A stretch of DNA of 64,000 nt from Bacteroidales bacterium. GTDB taxonomy: Bacteria > Bacteroidota > Bacteroidia > Bacteroidales > GCA-2748055. Within the stretch, counting starts at the first letter, position 1. Each line of letters starts with the position of its first letter. Position numbers and translations under genes: made by a program. The notes under the pieces were generated by a model. It was not told the DNA's origin. It saw only the letters and a list, made by a program, of their open reading frames with translations, and ran no database searches. The stretch covers positions 1-64,000 of the forward strand of contig JARGFP010000017.1 in assembly GCA_029210585.1 (NCBI GenBank), written 5' to 3'. This document shows positions 7,551 through 17,686 of this stretch, piece after piece.

Positions 7551-9770
7551 CTACTTCCCCCCGTTCTCAGCCTCATCCGCCAGTTTGAAATCCAGCTGGC
7601 GACGTGACAAATTGGCGTTGGTTACCTCTATTTTCAGCGGTTGACCGATCTCGAACTCCCTGCCGGAATGCCGTCCGATGATCTTGTAATCATCTTCGTC
7701 AAACTCGTAAAAATCATCCACCAGTCCCTGCAGCGAGATCATCCCCTCGCACTTGTTCTCCACGATCTCCACGTAGATTCCCCAGTCGGTAAGTCCGGAG
7801 ATCACCCCGTCAAATACCTGTCCAACCTTATCCTGCATGAACTCAACCTGCTTGTACTTGATGGAGGCCCGTTCCGCCTCGACCGCTTTTCGCTCCATCT
7901 CGGAAGCATGCTCGCACCTGCTTTCGTATTTGTCGGCCTTTTTCGATTCCCCGCCTGCCAGGTAATGTGCCAGCAACCGGTGGACCATCAGGTCGGGATA
8001 ACGCCTTATGGGCGAGGTGAAATGCGAATAATCCTGGAATGCCAGTCCGTAATGCCCGATATTTTTGGTGGAATAGCGCGCCTTGGCCATGGCCCTGAGT
8101 GCCATGTTCTCGATCACATGTTGCTCATTCTTCCCTTTTACCCCGGCCAGCAACCGGTTCATGGATACCGCCACCTGGTGGTTGTTGCCAAGGTTCAGCT
8201 CGTACCCGAATTTCCTGATGAACATGGTAAAGGACTCCAGCTTTTCCGAATCCGGAAGGTCGTGGATTCTGTACACAAAGGTCTTTGCCTTTTTCTTCGC
8301 CGCCTTCAGCTCATCCTTCGGCACCTCCTTTTCGTATTTTCCGCCCCTGCTTGCATACTCGGCAACCCTCCGGTTGGCCAGCAGCATAAACTCCTCGATC
8401 AGGTGGTTGGCCTCCTTCTGCACTTTGAAGTATACACTGATAGGACGCCCCTCCTCATCGAGGTTGAACTTCACCTCGTCACGCTCGAAATTGATCGATC
8501 CTTCCTTGTACCTTCTTTCCCGCAGTTTCGTCGCCATGTCGTGCAGCAACAACACCTCCTCCTTCATCTCCCCCTTCCCGGTCTCGATGATCAGTTGTGC
8601 CTGGTCGTAATCAAACCGCTTATCTGAATTGATCACGGTGCGCCCGAACCATTCGTCCACCACCTGCGCATCCGAAGTCATCTCCACGATCACGGAAAAA
8701 CAGAGTTTGTCTTCGTTGGGACGCAGCGAACAAAGATTGTTCGACAATTTCTCCGGGAGCATCGGTACCACACGGTCGACCAGGTATACTGAAGTGGCAC
8801 GGTCATACGCCTCCAGGTCCACAATGGACTCCTTCTCCACGTAGTGCGACACATCGGCAATGTGCACCCCCACTTCGTAGTTGCCGTTCTTTAGTTTTTT
8901 AACAGACAAGGCATCGTCAAAATCCTTTGCATCTGCCGGGTCAATGGTAAAAGTAGCCGTGCCCCGCATATCCCTGCGGTTTTTGATCTCTGCATCGGAG
9001 ATTTTATCGGAAATACTTCCCGCCGCATCCTCCACCTCCGGTTGAAAATGTAAGGGTAACTCAAATTCCGCAAGGATGGAATGCATTTCGGTCTCGTTCT
9101 CGCCCGGGTATCCCAGCACCTCAACCACTTCGCCAAACGGGTTTTTCACCTTATCCGGCCATTCGGTGATACGTGCAATCGCTTTCTGCCCATGTTCCAC
9201 ACCGCCCAGTTTATCAAGTGGAATGAAAATGTCGAATGGCATCTTGTTGCTGTCGGGCAGCAGGAAGGCGTAGTTCTTGGAAATCTCCACGACACCGACA
9301 AATGTTTCACGTGCACGCTCGATAATTTCGATCACCTCCCCCGACAAACGGTTGTCGTTCTTTTTCTTGGGATAAATATGCACCTTCACCAAGTCGCCAT
9401 CCAGCGCCCGTCCCAGGTTAGACCGGGCGATAAACACATCCTGCTCCAGTTCATCGGAGCCCAGGAATGCATACCCGTGCTGGGTCATGTCGATGGTGCC
9501 GTTCACATAACCGGCCCGCTCCTTCAGCCTGAACCTCCCCTTGTCCACCTGTTCCAGCAGGTTCTGACCAGCAAGGTTGTGCAGGGCATTGTTCACCATG
9601 TCACGTTCCTGCTGATCCGAAAGCAGGAGCTGCTTCGCCAGTTGTTTGTAGTTAAATATCTTTTTGGGATTGCGTGTAAATACGCCCATTACCTGGGCCA
9701 TCGCCTTGTCAATCGTGTATTTTCCCTTTTTCTGGTTGGATCTTCTGCTTGCCATGTTGTTGATTTTCAT
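7551..9770 (-). CDS. rnr: Ribonuclease R (RNB family exoribonuclease)
   Basis: A 3'-to-5' exoribonuclease that degrades structured RNA and helps with rRNA and mRNA turnover. The roughly 739-residue protein shows an N-terminal winged-helix region, two cold-shock RNA-binding domains (GYVNGTIDMTQHGYAFL), the RNB catalytic core with the metal-binding aspartates in DPADAKDFDDAL, the conserved SPIRRYPDLMVHR stretch, and a C-terminal S1 domain (VFDGVISGLTDWGIYVEI). The start could be ATG 9770 or ATG 9755 (MASRRSNQ); the difference is five residues. It is divergent from cysS, with about 140 bases between them. Confidence 0.95.
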   Translation of the reverse strand: MKINNMASRRSNQKKGKYTIDKAMAQVMGVFTRNPKKIFNYKQLAKQLLLSDQQERDMVNNALHNLAGQNLLEQVDKGRFRLKERAGYVNGTIDMTQHGYAFLGSDELEQDVFIARSNLGRALDGDLVKVHIYPKKKNDNRLSGEVIEIIERARETFVGVVEISKNYAFLLPDSNKMPFDIFIPLDKLGGVEHGQKAIARITEWPDKVKNPFGEVVEVLGYPGENETEMHSILAEFELPLHFQPEVEDAAGSISDKISDAEIKNRRDMRGTATFTIDPADAKDFDDALSVKKLKNGNYEVGVHIADVSHYVEKESIVDLEAYDRATSVYLVDRVVPMLPEKLSNNLCSLRPNEDKLCFSVIVEMTSDAQVVDEWFGRTVINSDKRFDYDQAQLIIETGKGEMKEEVLLLHDMATKLRERRYKEGSINFERDEVKFNLDEEGRPISVYFKVQKEANHLIEEFMLLANRRVAEYASRGGKYEKEVPKDELKAAKKKAKTFVYRIHDLPDSEKLESFTMFIRKFGYELNLGNNHQVAVSMNRLLAGVKGKNEQHVIENMALRAMAKARYSTKNIGHYGLAFQDYSHFTSPIRRYPDLMVHRLLAHYLAGGESKKADKYESRCEHASEMERKAVEAERASIKYKQVEFMQDKVGQVFDGVISGLTDWGIYVEIVENKCEGMISLQGLVDDFYEFDEDDYKIIGRHSGREFEIGQPLKIEVTNANLSRRQLDFKLADEAENGGK

Positions 9771-9909
9771 TTTCACAACCGGCCCATAATTTCATACCTT
9801 TCGCATACGGGACCGGTGATTAGCTTTAAAATTACTAATTTTACCCATCCTATTGCCCATTGTTGACAATAATTATGCACCCGACATCAACGAAAACAGA
9901 TATTCACTT
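9771..9909. promoter_or_regulatory. Divergent promoter region between rnr and cysS
   Basis: This 139-base gap holds the start signals for both genes. TAATTTTA at 9836-9843 is a weak match to the -7 box and points toward cysS. A short inverted repeat ATTGT-TG-ACAAT lies at 9856-9867. No regulator site or riboswitch is recognised. Confidence 0.35.
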
Positions 9910-11385
9910 ATGACGCATCAACTCTATATCTACAATACAATCCATCGCAAAAAGGAGCTTTTTATACCCGCAAATCCACCTTTTGCCGGACTTTACGCGT
10001 GCGGACCAACGGTGTATGGGGATGCCCACCTGGGTCATGCCCGGCAGGCAGTAACATTTGATGTTCTGTTCCGCGTATTGTCGCACCTGGGCTACAAGGT
10101 GAGGTACGTCCGCAATATCACCGATGTGGGACACCTGGAGAATGATGCCGACGAGGGCGAGGACAAGATTGCAAAAAAGGCACGGCTGGAACAGCTGGAA
10201 CCAATGGAGGTGGTGCAACATTATATGAACGCCTACCACCGGAACATGGACGAACTTGGCGTGCTTCGTCCAGGCATTGAACCCCGCGCCAGCGGACATA
10301 TCATCGAACAGCAGGACCTGGTCAGAAGGATCCTGAAAGCCGGTTATGCTTACGAAGTGAACGGATCGGTTTACTTCGACGTGGAGAAATATGCCGCTGA
10401 CCATTCCTATGGAAAACTTTCCGGCCGCAAAACCGAAGACCTTCTCTCCAATACGCGCACCCTCGACGGACAGTCGGAGAAGAAAAGTCCACTCGATTTT
10501 GCCCTGTGGAAAAAAGCCGAACCACAGCACATCATGCGCTGGCCATCGGAATGGAGCGACGGGTTTCCGGGCTGGCACCTGGAATGTTCTGCCATGAGCA
10601 CCAAATACCTGGGAGAAACCATCGACATCCACGGGGGAGGCATGGACCTGCTCTTCCCACACCACGAATGCGAGATCGCACAAAATGTTGCGGGGTACGG
10701 ACACGAATCTGTACGGTACTGGATGCACAACAACATGATCACCATCAACGGGCAAAAGATGGGGCGCTCCCTGGGGAATTTCATCACCCTGGATGAATTG
10801 TTCAGCGGAAACCACAAATTGCTGAAACAGGCCTTCGATCCAATGACCATCCGGTTCTTTATCCTTCAGGCCCACTACCGCAGCACACTCGATTTTTCCA
10901 GTGATGCCCTGGCTGCCTCGGAAAAGGGATTGCAACGATTGTTCGCTGCCATGGCGCTGCTGGAAAAGATGGAGACTTCCTCTTCCGGGGTGGTAAATGC
11001 CGTGGAACTGGAAGAGAAATGTGTCGCGGCCATGCTCGACGATCTGAACACGCCACTGATCATTTCGGCGCTCTTCGACGGTGCCAGAACCATCAACTCT
11101 CTGCATGAAAAACGTATTGCCATCGATCAGGAAAACCTTGACCTGCTGAAAAAGATCTACCACACCTTCGTCTTCGATGTGCTGGGACTGCAACCCACCG
11201 GCAGCATGGGTGCCGATGATACCCTCACCGCCGACCTTGTCAATTACATCCTCAACCTCAGGCTGGCGGCCAAGGCACGGAAAGACTTCGAGACGTCCGA
11301 CCAGATCCGGGATACGCTGCAGCAGATGGGCATCACGGTCAAGGACCGCAAGGACGGGTTCGACTGGGAGATTACAAATAAATGA
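9910..11385 (+). CDS. cysS: Cysteinyl-tRNA synthetase
   Basis: Charges tRNA-Cys. The 491-residue protein has the class I HIGH motif in [16 protein letters not shown], with the first zinc-binding cysteine in the same stretch. Further zinc ligands are in WHLECSAMS and [10 protein letters not shown]. The signature loop reads [11 protein letters not shown], the KMG-type variant seen in Bacteroidetes instead of KMSKS. A DALR-type helical region follows. The start is set at ATG 9910 ([10 protein letters not shown]); an earlier in-frame ATG at 9853 would add 19 unconserved residues. It overlaps ispG by four bases (ATGA), which suggests translational coupling. Confidence 0.96.
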   Translation: MTHQLYIYNTIHRKKELFIPANPPFAGLYACGPTVYGDAHLGHARQAVTFDVLFRVLSHLGYKVRYVRNITDVGHLENDADEGEDKIAKKARLEQLEPMEVVQHYMNAYHRNMDELGVLRPGIEPRASGHIIEQQDLVRRILKAGYAYEVNGSVYFDVEKYAADHSYGKLSGRKTEDLLSNTRTLDGQSEKKSPLDFALWKKAEPQHIMRWPSEWSDGFPGWHLECSAMSTKYLGETIDIHGGGMDLLFPHHECEIAQNVAGYGHESVRYWMHNNMITINGQKMGRSLGNFITLDELFSGNHKLLKQAFDPMTIRFFILQAHYRSTLDFSSDALAASEKGLQRLFAAMALLEKMETSSSGVVNAVELEEKCVAAMLDDLNTPLIISALFDGARTINSLHEKRIAIDQENLDLLKKIYHTFVFDVLGLQPTGSMGADDTLTADLVNYILNLRLAAKARKDFETSDQIRDTLQQMGITVKDRKDGFDWEITNK

Positions 11386-13067
11386 TGCTTCACAACCGAT
11401 ATACCGTTCCGCTTTCCAGGCGGGTGCAGATCGGCAATCTTCAACTGGGCGGCGGTCTTCCGGTGATGGTACAATCAATGGCCAATACCGACACCTGCCA
11501 TACCGATGCCAGCACGCAACAGCTGAAACGGATCGCTGATGCCGGTGGACAACTGGTGCGTTTCACCACGCAGGGAAAGAAAGAGGTGGAAGCGCTCGGG
11601 AAAATCGTCAACTCCCTGGCACCCCCCTATGACCAGGTCCCGGTGGCTGCCGATGTCCATTTCAGGGCAGATGTTGCATGCGAAGCTGCCCGGGTGTGCC
11701 ACAAGGTACGGATCAACCCCGGCAATTTCACGGAACGGAAAAGCGGTCCGGCTACCTTCAGCAACCAGGCATACGAGGAGGCCCTCGGTAAAAACAGCGA
11801 ACAGCTCAGGCACCTGGTCAGTATCTGCAGGGAACACCATACGGCACTGCGCATCGGTGTCAACCACGGCTCCCTTTCTTCCAGGATCATGTCACGCTAT
11901 GGCGACACACCCGAAGGAATGGTGGAATCGGCCCTGGAATTCCTGCGCATATGCAACCAGGAAGATTTCCACGATGTGGTGGTCTCCCTTAAGTCGAGCA
12001 ATACCGTGCTGATGGTGCAGGCCGTACGCCTGCTGGTGAGATCCATGATCAGGGAAGGCCTGTATTACCCGGTTCACCTCGGCGTGACTGAATCGGGAGA
12101 TGGCACCGAAGGCAGGATCAAGTCGGTGGTGGGCATGGCTCCCCTGCTGATGGAAGGTATTGGCGATACGCTGCGTGTAAGCCTCACCGAAGCCCCGGAA
12201 AACGAGATCCCCGTGGCGCAACTGATCACACAATTGTTCCCGAAACCCACCTCGCTGCCTTACGATCCGCTGAATGACCTTCCGTGGGATCCGTTTCACC
12301 ACAGCCAGCAGGAAACCCTGAAAGTGCAGGGTGTGGGGGGCGATGCCCCGGTTGCGGTCATCGCTGCTCCTGGTGCGCACACAGATCCTTTACCGGATCT
12401 GATTGACAGCGAAATAAACAACCATCCTTCCTTCATACCGGTCAATACAGGTACTGACCCGGAACAATTCGGGCATCCGGGTACACCGATGGTGCTGGTG
12501 CTCGAAGGAAAAGAGAAAGAGATGACCACGATGAAAGCGTGGCTCATCAACTATTACCGGGCCGGTGGAACCCTGCCCGTGATCTTCAGGAAAACCTACC
12601 ACGAACCCGGCAGGGAACAGTACCTTCTGAAAGCTTCCGGGGAAATTGCGCTGTTGCTGATCGACCGGCTCATACAGGGCATCTGGCTGGACAACCCTCA
12701 TTTTACGCCGGAATACAACAACCGGCTTTCCTTCCAGGTGCTGCAGGCAGCGCGCAACAGGATCACCGCAACGGAATACATCGCCTGCCCCTCCTGTGGC
12801 AGGACCCTCTTCGATATCCAGTCCGTGCTCGGTGAAGTACGCAACAGGACCCATCACCTGAAAGGACTTAAAATTGCCGTGATGGGATGCATTGTAAACG
12901 GACCGGGAGAGATGGCAGATGCCGATTACGGATATGTTGGTGCGGGCCGTGGAAAGGTAAACATCTACAAGGGCAGAACTGCCGTGCTGAAAAATGTTCC
13001 GGAAAAGACCGCTGTGGACCGGCTGGCAGAGGTAATCCGCGAACATGACGACTGGGTAAACCCGTAA
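11382..13067 (+). CDS. ispG: 4-hydroxy-3-methylbut-2-enyl diphosphate synthase, long form
   Basis: Catalyses the next-to-last step of the MEP isoprenoid pathway, using a [4Fe-4S] cluster. The 561-residue protein has the N-terminal TIM-barrel ([26 protein letters not shown]) and a C-terminal reductase-like domain. The cluster cysteines are Cys469 and Cys472 ([10 protein letters not shown]) and Cys503 (GCIVNGPGE). At about 560 residues it is much longer than the roughly 370-residue E. coli enzyme, because of an inserted middle domain (about 270-420) seen in Bacteroidetes, Chlamydiae and plants. ispD of the same pathway lies 2.8 kb downstream on the other strand. Confidence 0.97.
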   Translation: MMLHNRYTVPLSRRVQIGNLQLGGGLPVMVQSMANTDTCHTDASTQQLKRIADAGGQLVRFTTQGKKEVEALGKIVNSLAPPYDQVPVAADVHFRADVACEAARVCHKVRINPGNFTERKSGPATFSNQAYEEALGKNSEQLRHLVSICREHHTALRIGVNHGSLSSRIMSRYGDTPEGMVESALEFLRICNQEDFHDVVVSLKSSNTVLMVQAVRLLVRSMIREGLYYPVHLGVTESGDGTEGRIKSVVGMAPLLMEGIGDTLRVSLTEAPENEIPVAQLITQLFPKPTSLPYDPLNDLPWDPFHHSQQETLKVQGVGGDAPVAVIAAPGAHTDPLPDLIDSEINNHPSFIPVNTGTDPEQFGHPGTPMVLVLEGKEKEMTTMKAWLINYYRAGGTLPVIFRKTYHEPGREQYLLKASGEIALLLIDRLIQGIWLDNPHFTPEYNNRLSFQVLQAARNRITATEYIACPSCGRTLFDIQSVLGEVRNRTHHLKGLKIAVMGCIVNGPGEMADADYGYVGAGRGKVNIYKGRTAVLKNVPEKTAVDRLAEVIREHDDWVNP

Positions 13068-13143
13068 TCCGTGAACGTGGCGGCAGGGTCAGACAGTATT
13101 GATGCATCTCCGGTAAGCGCTGTAAAAAAGTTACCCGCAGGTA

Positions 13144-14190
13144 CTATTTCGACTTGTCAAGTGAAAACACGAAAGAGGTTCCCCTGCCCAGCGCACTTCT
13201 CACATTGATGGTCTGGTTATGGGCCTGGATAACATGTTTCACAATGGCCAACCCAAGCCCTGTTCCCCCCGAATCCCTCGACCGGCTTTTGTCCACGCGG
13301 TAAAACCGCTCGAAAATCCTGGGCAGGTCTGTTGCATCAATACCAATACCGTTGTCAGAGATGTCCACCAGGATGCGCTCACCGGTATCAATGAACCCCA
13401 CTTTTGTCTTTCCGTTTGCCTTTCCATATTTAATGGAATTGACAATAAGGTTGTTGAGCACCTCTGTCAGTCTCCTGCGGTCGGCATGTACTTTGATCGG
13501 ACGGCTATATCCGGAATCAAATTCGAGCCTGACCCTGAATTGCTTCGCCAGCATTTCATGGTGCTCAAAAACTTCCTCCACCAATTTCACAATATTGAAG
13601 TCCTCCAGCTTCAGCTTGAATTCTCCAGATTCCAGCCGGGAGATGGAAACCAGGTCATCCACGATGGATATCATGCGGTTGATGCTCTTCTCCGCCCGAT
13701 TCAGGTAAAGCTTGTTCACCTTCGGATCATCGATGCCTCCCTCGAGCAATGTAAGGATGTACCCCTGGATATTGAATATCGGTGTTTTAAGTTCATGGGA
13801 GACGTTGCCAAGGAAATCCTTCCTGTATTTTTCCATTTCGCGCAACTGCCGGAGTTCAGCGGTCTGGTTCGAAGCCCAGTTTTTTACCTCTTCGTCGAGC
13901 GCTTCTGAAAAATCACTGGAATCGATCCGTTCCCGGATCTTCTTCTGCGACATCGCCACATTCTGTATGGTTTTAAACACCGGGTTCAGGCGATTTTCCA
14001 GGTACCGGAGAAAAACCTGGTGAATGATAAAATAGCTGCTGACAAACAGGAAAAGACCGAGTCCGGCCTGCCAGTAAAGATTGCTCATCTTTCCAACCAG
14101 GTCCAGCGCAGAGATCCCTATTGCATAGATCACCACCACGATGGTGGAGATCAGCAGTGCCTGTCCGCGGGGAGATTTTCTAAGTGCCAT
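13144..14190 (-). CDS. Sensor histidine kinase (PhoR-like), orphan
   Basis: A 348-residue inner-membrane kinase with two membrane segments (about residues 12-30 and 42-58), a short linker, the H box FLGNVSHELKTPI with phospho-acceptor His132, an N box (LNNLIVNSIKYG), a G1 box (DISDNGIGI), an F box (IFERFYRVDKSRSR) and a G2 box (GTGLGLAIV). It has almost no periplasmic domain, so the signal is probably sensed within the membrane or from a partner. No response regulator gene lies in this window. It follows the Omp85-like gene by 15 bases on the same strand, so the two are probably co-transcribed, which suggests a link to envelope state. Confidence 0.93.
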   Translation of the reverse strand: MALRKSPRGQALLISTIVVVIYAIGISALDLVGKMSNLYWQAGLGLFLFVSSYFIIHQVFLRYLENRLNPVFKTIQNVAMSQKKIRERIDSSDFSEALDEEVKNWASNQTAELRQLREMEKYRKDFLGNVSHELKTPIFNIQGYILTLLEGGIDDPKVNKLYLNRAEKSINRMISIVDDLVSISRLESGEFKLKLEDFNIVKLVEEVFEHHEMLAKQFRVRLEFDSGYSRPIKVHADRRRLTEVLNNLIVNSIKYGKANGKTKVGFIDTGERILVDISDNGIGIDATDLPRIFERFYRVDKSRSRDSGGTGLGLAIVKHVIQAHNQTINVRSALGRGTSFVFSLDKSK

Positions 14191-14205
14191 CAGTTGTTCT
14201 AATAG

Positions 14206-15630
14206 TTACCATTCAAAAAACGGGGTGGTCACACGAAAAAAGAAGCCGGTCATGCCGTACCGGTTCACTGCATATTCCACACTGAGAACTTTATCGTAGT
14301 AAGTTACAAAATCAAGTCCAATTCCGGCACTGTATTGCCAGCTGTTCACCATATTGTTCGAGGGATCCCGGGGGAAAGGGTCGTTCACATAGGCCACATC
14401 ACCCAGCAGGTTCAGGTAAATCGCATAGTGTACCCTGCTGAACTGCTTGATGTTTAAAAAAGGGATTGAAAATTTACTGGGCTTCACCAGCTGGTATTTA
14501 AAAATGACCTTGTTGATAAAATAGTCCGTACCGTCAATCACGAAGGCATCATAGCCGGTCAGGTTTTCCGCATACCCAAGTCCCCTTTTCAGGATCAGCG
14601 GAACCTCCTTGTTGGTAGTCACCCTGCCCTTTGCAACATCGGCAAAATACAAACGGTTGGCGAGCTTTTTATGATAAAAGAACGTGCTTTCAAACTCCCA
14701 GTTTCCGTAAGGATAATCATCAATGATTCCCAATCCGAACCGCTGAGTCTTGAACTTGAAGGCATGGCCCTCGAGCGGGTATATCCTGGAATCCCGGATA
14801 TCATACTGGAACACATAATCGATCTTGAAATGCTGGTATCGCGTGAAACCGGTCCCAAAAAAATCCGGGTTCAGCAGGGCTACGGTATCGCTGATCCAGT
14901 CATCCACGAAATGGGCCCTGACCCTGTGCCGGGAGTAGAGTTGCGGACGATAGGTATACGCTACGAAAGCATCCGCACTGCTGAGCGAGTAGTTGTCGTC
15001 ATCGCGAAAATATACCGGCTGGTTTTCCTGCGTGGTAAAAGTGACCCGGTGCTGCCTGCTGAGACTGTAGCTGACAGACAGGGCATGATTTTCGTCGACA
15101 CCCAGGTTCGGCTTTTCATACTGCAGCACATACTGTTCCTTGTACCCGAGCCTTATTTTTGCATTGAGCATTTCGTTCCTTCCCCTGAAATTGTTCCATT
15201 TGAGCCACATCCCGTAGTTCAGGCGGCTCCACCTGGGTTCCCGGAGAAAGGTGCTCAGGTTGCGCTCACCATGCTCGAAAATGGGGGTGGGCCATATATA
15301 CCAGCGTTCCTGTACCTCAAGCAATATATCGATGGTGTTGCCCGGGTAGTGATTGGCATCAAAGGTAACAAAATTGAACAGGGAGAGGTTCAGCAGGTTC
15401 TCCCGGCTCCTTTCCAGCCCGGGGATGAGGTCCATTTTATTGATGGTATCCCCCGGACCAAATACCAGTTCACGGAGGAGAATGTTTCGCTTGGTAACTT
15501 TATTCCCCACGATAACAACATCGCGAATCACCAGCTGGTGATCGGGCACAGCAGCATGCTCCTGTCCCGATATACAGAGCAGCGACCATCCGGCAATCAC
15601 AAAAACCAACATGAACTTTACTCTGATCAT
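14206..15630 (-). CDS. Omp85-family outer-membrane protein with POTRA domain
   Basis: A 474-residue protein with a signal peptide (hydrophobic stretch LVFVIAGWSLLCISG), one POTRA-like domain at about 35-115 (IRDVVIVGNKVTKRNILLRE and a closing TIDILLEVQERWYIWP), and a beta-barrel of about 350 residues rich in alternating aromatic residues. It ends with the aromatic strand VTTPFFEW, typical of BamA/TamA-type substrates of the outer-membrane assembly machine. It is shorter than BamA (about 800 residues), with one POTRA instead of five. The role may be protein insertion or secretion across the outer membrane; the substrate is unknown. The histidine kinase gene follows it closely. Confidence 0.85.
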   Translation of the reverse strand: MIRVKFMLVFVIAGWSLLCISGQEHAAVPDHQLVIRDVVIVGNKVTKRNILLRELVFGPGDTINKMDLIPGLERSRENLLNLSLFNFVTFDANHYPGNTIDILLEVQERWYIWPTPIFEHGERNLSTFLREPRWSRLNYGMWLKWNNFRGRNEMLNAKIRLGYKEQYVLQYEKPNLGVDENHALSVSYSLSRQHRVTFTTQENQPVYFRDDDNYSLSSADAFVAYTYRPQLYSRHRVRAHFVDDWISDTVALLNPDFFGTGFTRYQHFKIDYVFQYDIRDSRIYPLEGHAFKFKTQRFGLGIIDDYPYGNWEFESTFFYHKKLANRLYFADVAKGRVTTNKEVPLILKRGLGYAENLTGYDAFVIDGTDYFINKVIFKYQLVKPSKFSIPFLNIKQFSRVHYAIYLNLLGDVAYVNDPFPRDPSNNMVNSWQYSAGIGLDFVTYYDKVLSVEYAVNRYGMTGFFFRVTTPFFEW

Positions 15631-15830
15631 CTGCCTGTATTAAACGAGAATGCAAGGTAGCAAAGAAAGTTTATTCCAGGAAAATAACGAAATCTTTATC
15701 CGTAGATTGTTTTAAGAATCATTCCGGGATAAGAATCTTTAAAAAATGAACCATGCGATGGCTGCCGGTGGCATACCGTATTTCAACGGGCAGGGAGATC
15801 GCTGCGTACACGGCAGGCTGCACATGATGT
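15631..15830. other. Gap between ispD and the Omp85-like gene
   Basis: About 200 bases with no gene, no strong hairpin and no clear promoter box. It presumably holds the promoter of the Omp85/kinase pair on the minus strand. Confidence 0.4.
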
Positions 15831-16508
15831 TCAACGGTCCTCCCATTCCGACAGGAGCGCAGCAGCAACTTTCATGTCCGAAGGAAACGTGATCTTGATA
15901 TTTTCCGTGTTCCCCTGCACCAGGTTGATTTGCCCGAAATAGGATTCGAACACCGATGCATCATCTGTATACGTCTGATCAAGACTGTTCTCATAGGCCG
16001 TCAGCAATTTATGCGCCTGGAATACCTGCGGGGTCTGCACCCGCTTCACATTGTTCCTGTCGAGCACATTGCTTCCCATGCCGATAACGGTCCGGAGTGA
16101 ATCCTCCGCTTCAATTACCGGGATGGCACTGCCGGTCCTTTCAGCTTCCGAATAACACCGCTCCAGGGTCTCCATGGAAACCAGGGGGCGCACAGCATCA
16201 TGGATGCCAACGATCTCATCCTGTCCCACATTCTCCAGTCCCTTCATCACGGAATTGAAACGGGATGCCCCCCCCGTGGTGATGATCACCTTCCGGGTAT
16301 CGGGGTACCGCTGCTGAATGCTCTGCCAGACGATCAGGTGACTCTCCGGTAATACCAGGATGATCTTCATCTCCGGATCAAAGGAGATGAATTTTTCAAT
16401 GGTCCATATGATCACGGGTTTACCGTGGATCTCCAGGAACTGTTTCGGGGTTTCAGACTGCATCCTCGATCCTGTTCCGCCGGCTACTATAACTACAGAT
16501 CTCATCAT
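15831..16508 (-). CDS. ispD: 2-C-methyl-D-erythritol 4-phosphate cytidylyltransferase
   Basis: Transfers CMP to methylerythritol phosphate, the third step of the MEP isoprenoid pathway. The 225-residue protein starts with the nucleotide-binding loop IVAGGTGSRMQSETPKQFL. It has GIHDAVRPLVS and TPQVFQ, both conserved in the family, and the near C-terminal YTDDASVFE. Methionine codons at 16508 and 16505 are both possible starts. The length is normal for IspD. Confidence 0.95.
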   Translation of the reverse strand: MMRSVVIVAGGTGSRMQSETPKQFLEIHGKPVIIWTIEKFISFDPEMKIILVLPESHLIVWQSIQQRYPDTRKVIITTGGASRFNSVMKGLENVGQDEIVGIHDAVRPLVSMETLERCYSEAERTGSAIPVIEAEDSLRTVIGMGSNVLDRNNVKRVQTPQVFQAHKLLTAYENSLDQTYTDDASVFESYFGQINLVQGNTENIKITFPSDMKVAAALLSEWEDR

Positions 16509-16692
16509 ATCACTTGCTAAGAAACCACTAATTTATTAATTATTCCTGTGAACCCCAATGATAACAAGCTTCGTATGGCATGAATATGCTGCATATTATC
16601 ACTGTAAGGCATGTCTGGTGTCCCTGCGGACTTGAAGGAATGAACTATTTGTTATACTTTTGATATGTATACCTAATCAACCTGCTACTGAC
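16509..16692 (+). promoter_or_regulatory. Divergent region with ROK kinase promoter
   Basis: The gap between ispD and the ROK gene. TTG at 16632-16634, a 20-base spacer and TACTTTTG at 16655-16662 together form a good Bacteroidetes promoter. Transcription from just after 16668 would begin downstream of the earlier in-frame start at 16660, so it supports ATG 16693 as the true ROK start. Nothing else is recognised in the gap. Confidence 0.6.
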
Positions 16693-17652
16693 ATGAACAA
16701 GGAAGTTGTAATTGGCATCGATATCGGCGGTACCTTCACCAAGCTGGGGATTACCGACAGGTCCGGGAACCTGTATTATGAAAATGTGATCGAAACCGAC
16801 AAGTATGAAGACCCGAATACTTTTGTGGATGCGGTGCATGAAATGGTGCATGAAGTACTGAAAAAACATGAAGATGATTTCACCATCAAAGGAGTCGGCA
16901 TCGGGGCACCCAATGCGAACTATTATACCGGGAACATCGAATTTGCACCCAACCTGATCTGGAAGGGCGTCATCCCGTTTTCCAACATATTCAGCAATAA
17001 ATTTGATCTGCCGGTCGCACTCACCAACGATGCCAATGCTGCAGCCATCGGTGAAATGGTCTTTGGTGCTGCCCAGAACATGAAGAATTTTTTGATGATC
17101 ACCCTGGGAACAGGTCTCGGCAGCGGCCTGGTTGTCAACGGAGACCTGGTTTACGGACACGACGGGTTTGCCGGGGAACTGGGACATGTAACCGTGGTGG
17201 AAAATGGCCGAAAATGCGGATGCGGAAAACGGGGTTGCCTGGAAACCTATGTTTCTGCCACAGGCATCAAGCGTACCATGTTTGAACTGATGGCCACCGA
17301 GACCGATGATTCCCCGCTGCGGAATGTCTCCTTTAACCAGCTCGAGGCAAAAGACATCACGGATGCGGCAAATAATGGCGACATCCTCGCACAGAAGGCC
17401 TATGACAGGACAGGTACGATGCTGGGAAGTGCACTTGCCAATACCGTGGCACATATCAGCCCGCAGGCAATCTTTCTTTTTGGCGGACTGGCCAAGGCTG
17501 GAAAATGGATTTTTGAACCGACCAAAATCTCCATGGAACAACACTTGCTGGAAATTTTCCGGGGGAAAATCAAGGTACTCTCTTCTGCACTGATGGATAA
17601 AAATATTGCCGTTCTCGGCGCTGCTGCCCTGATGTGGAAGGAACTGTCATAA
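16693..17652 (+). CDS. ROK family sugar kinase (glucokinase-like)
   Basis: A 319-residue ROK protein that phosphorylates a sugar with ATP, most likely glucose or a related hexose. It has the ATP-binding motif GIDIGGTFTKLG at the N-terminus, LTNDANAAAIGE with the catalytic aspartate, TLGTGLGSG, and GHVTVVENGRKCGCGKRGC, which carries the ROK zinc-binding cysteines. There is no N-terminal helix-turn-helix, so it is a kinase and not a ROK repressor. The substrate cannot be fixed from sequence alone. Confidence 0.92.
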   Translation: MNKEVVIGIDIGGTFTKLGITDRSGNLYYENVIETDKYEDPNTFVDAVHEMVHEVLKKHEDDFTIKGVGIGAPNANYYTGNIEFAPNLIWKGVIPFSNIFSNKFDLPVALTNDANAAAIGEMVFGAAQNMKNFLMITLGTGLGSGLVVNGDLVYGHDGFAGELGHVTVVENGRKCGCGKRGCLETYVSATGIKRTMFELMATETDDSPLRNVSFNQLEAKDITDAANNGDILAQKAYDRTGTMLGSALANTVAHISPQAIFLFGGLAKAGKWIFEPTKISMEQHLLEIFRGKIKVLSSALMDKNIAVLGAAALMWKELS

Positions 17653-17686
17653 AGGGCAGGTGAGATTCATCTGCTGAAATTGTATG

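Noticed and set aside
9904..11478. A 524-residue open frame on the minus strand
   Set aside because: It lies opposite cysS, whose motifs are intact. The antisense product is rich in His, Val and Phe and fits no family.
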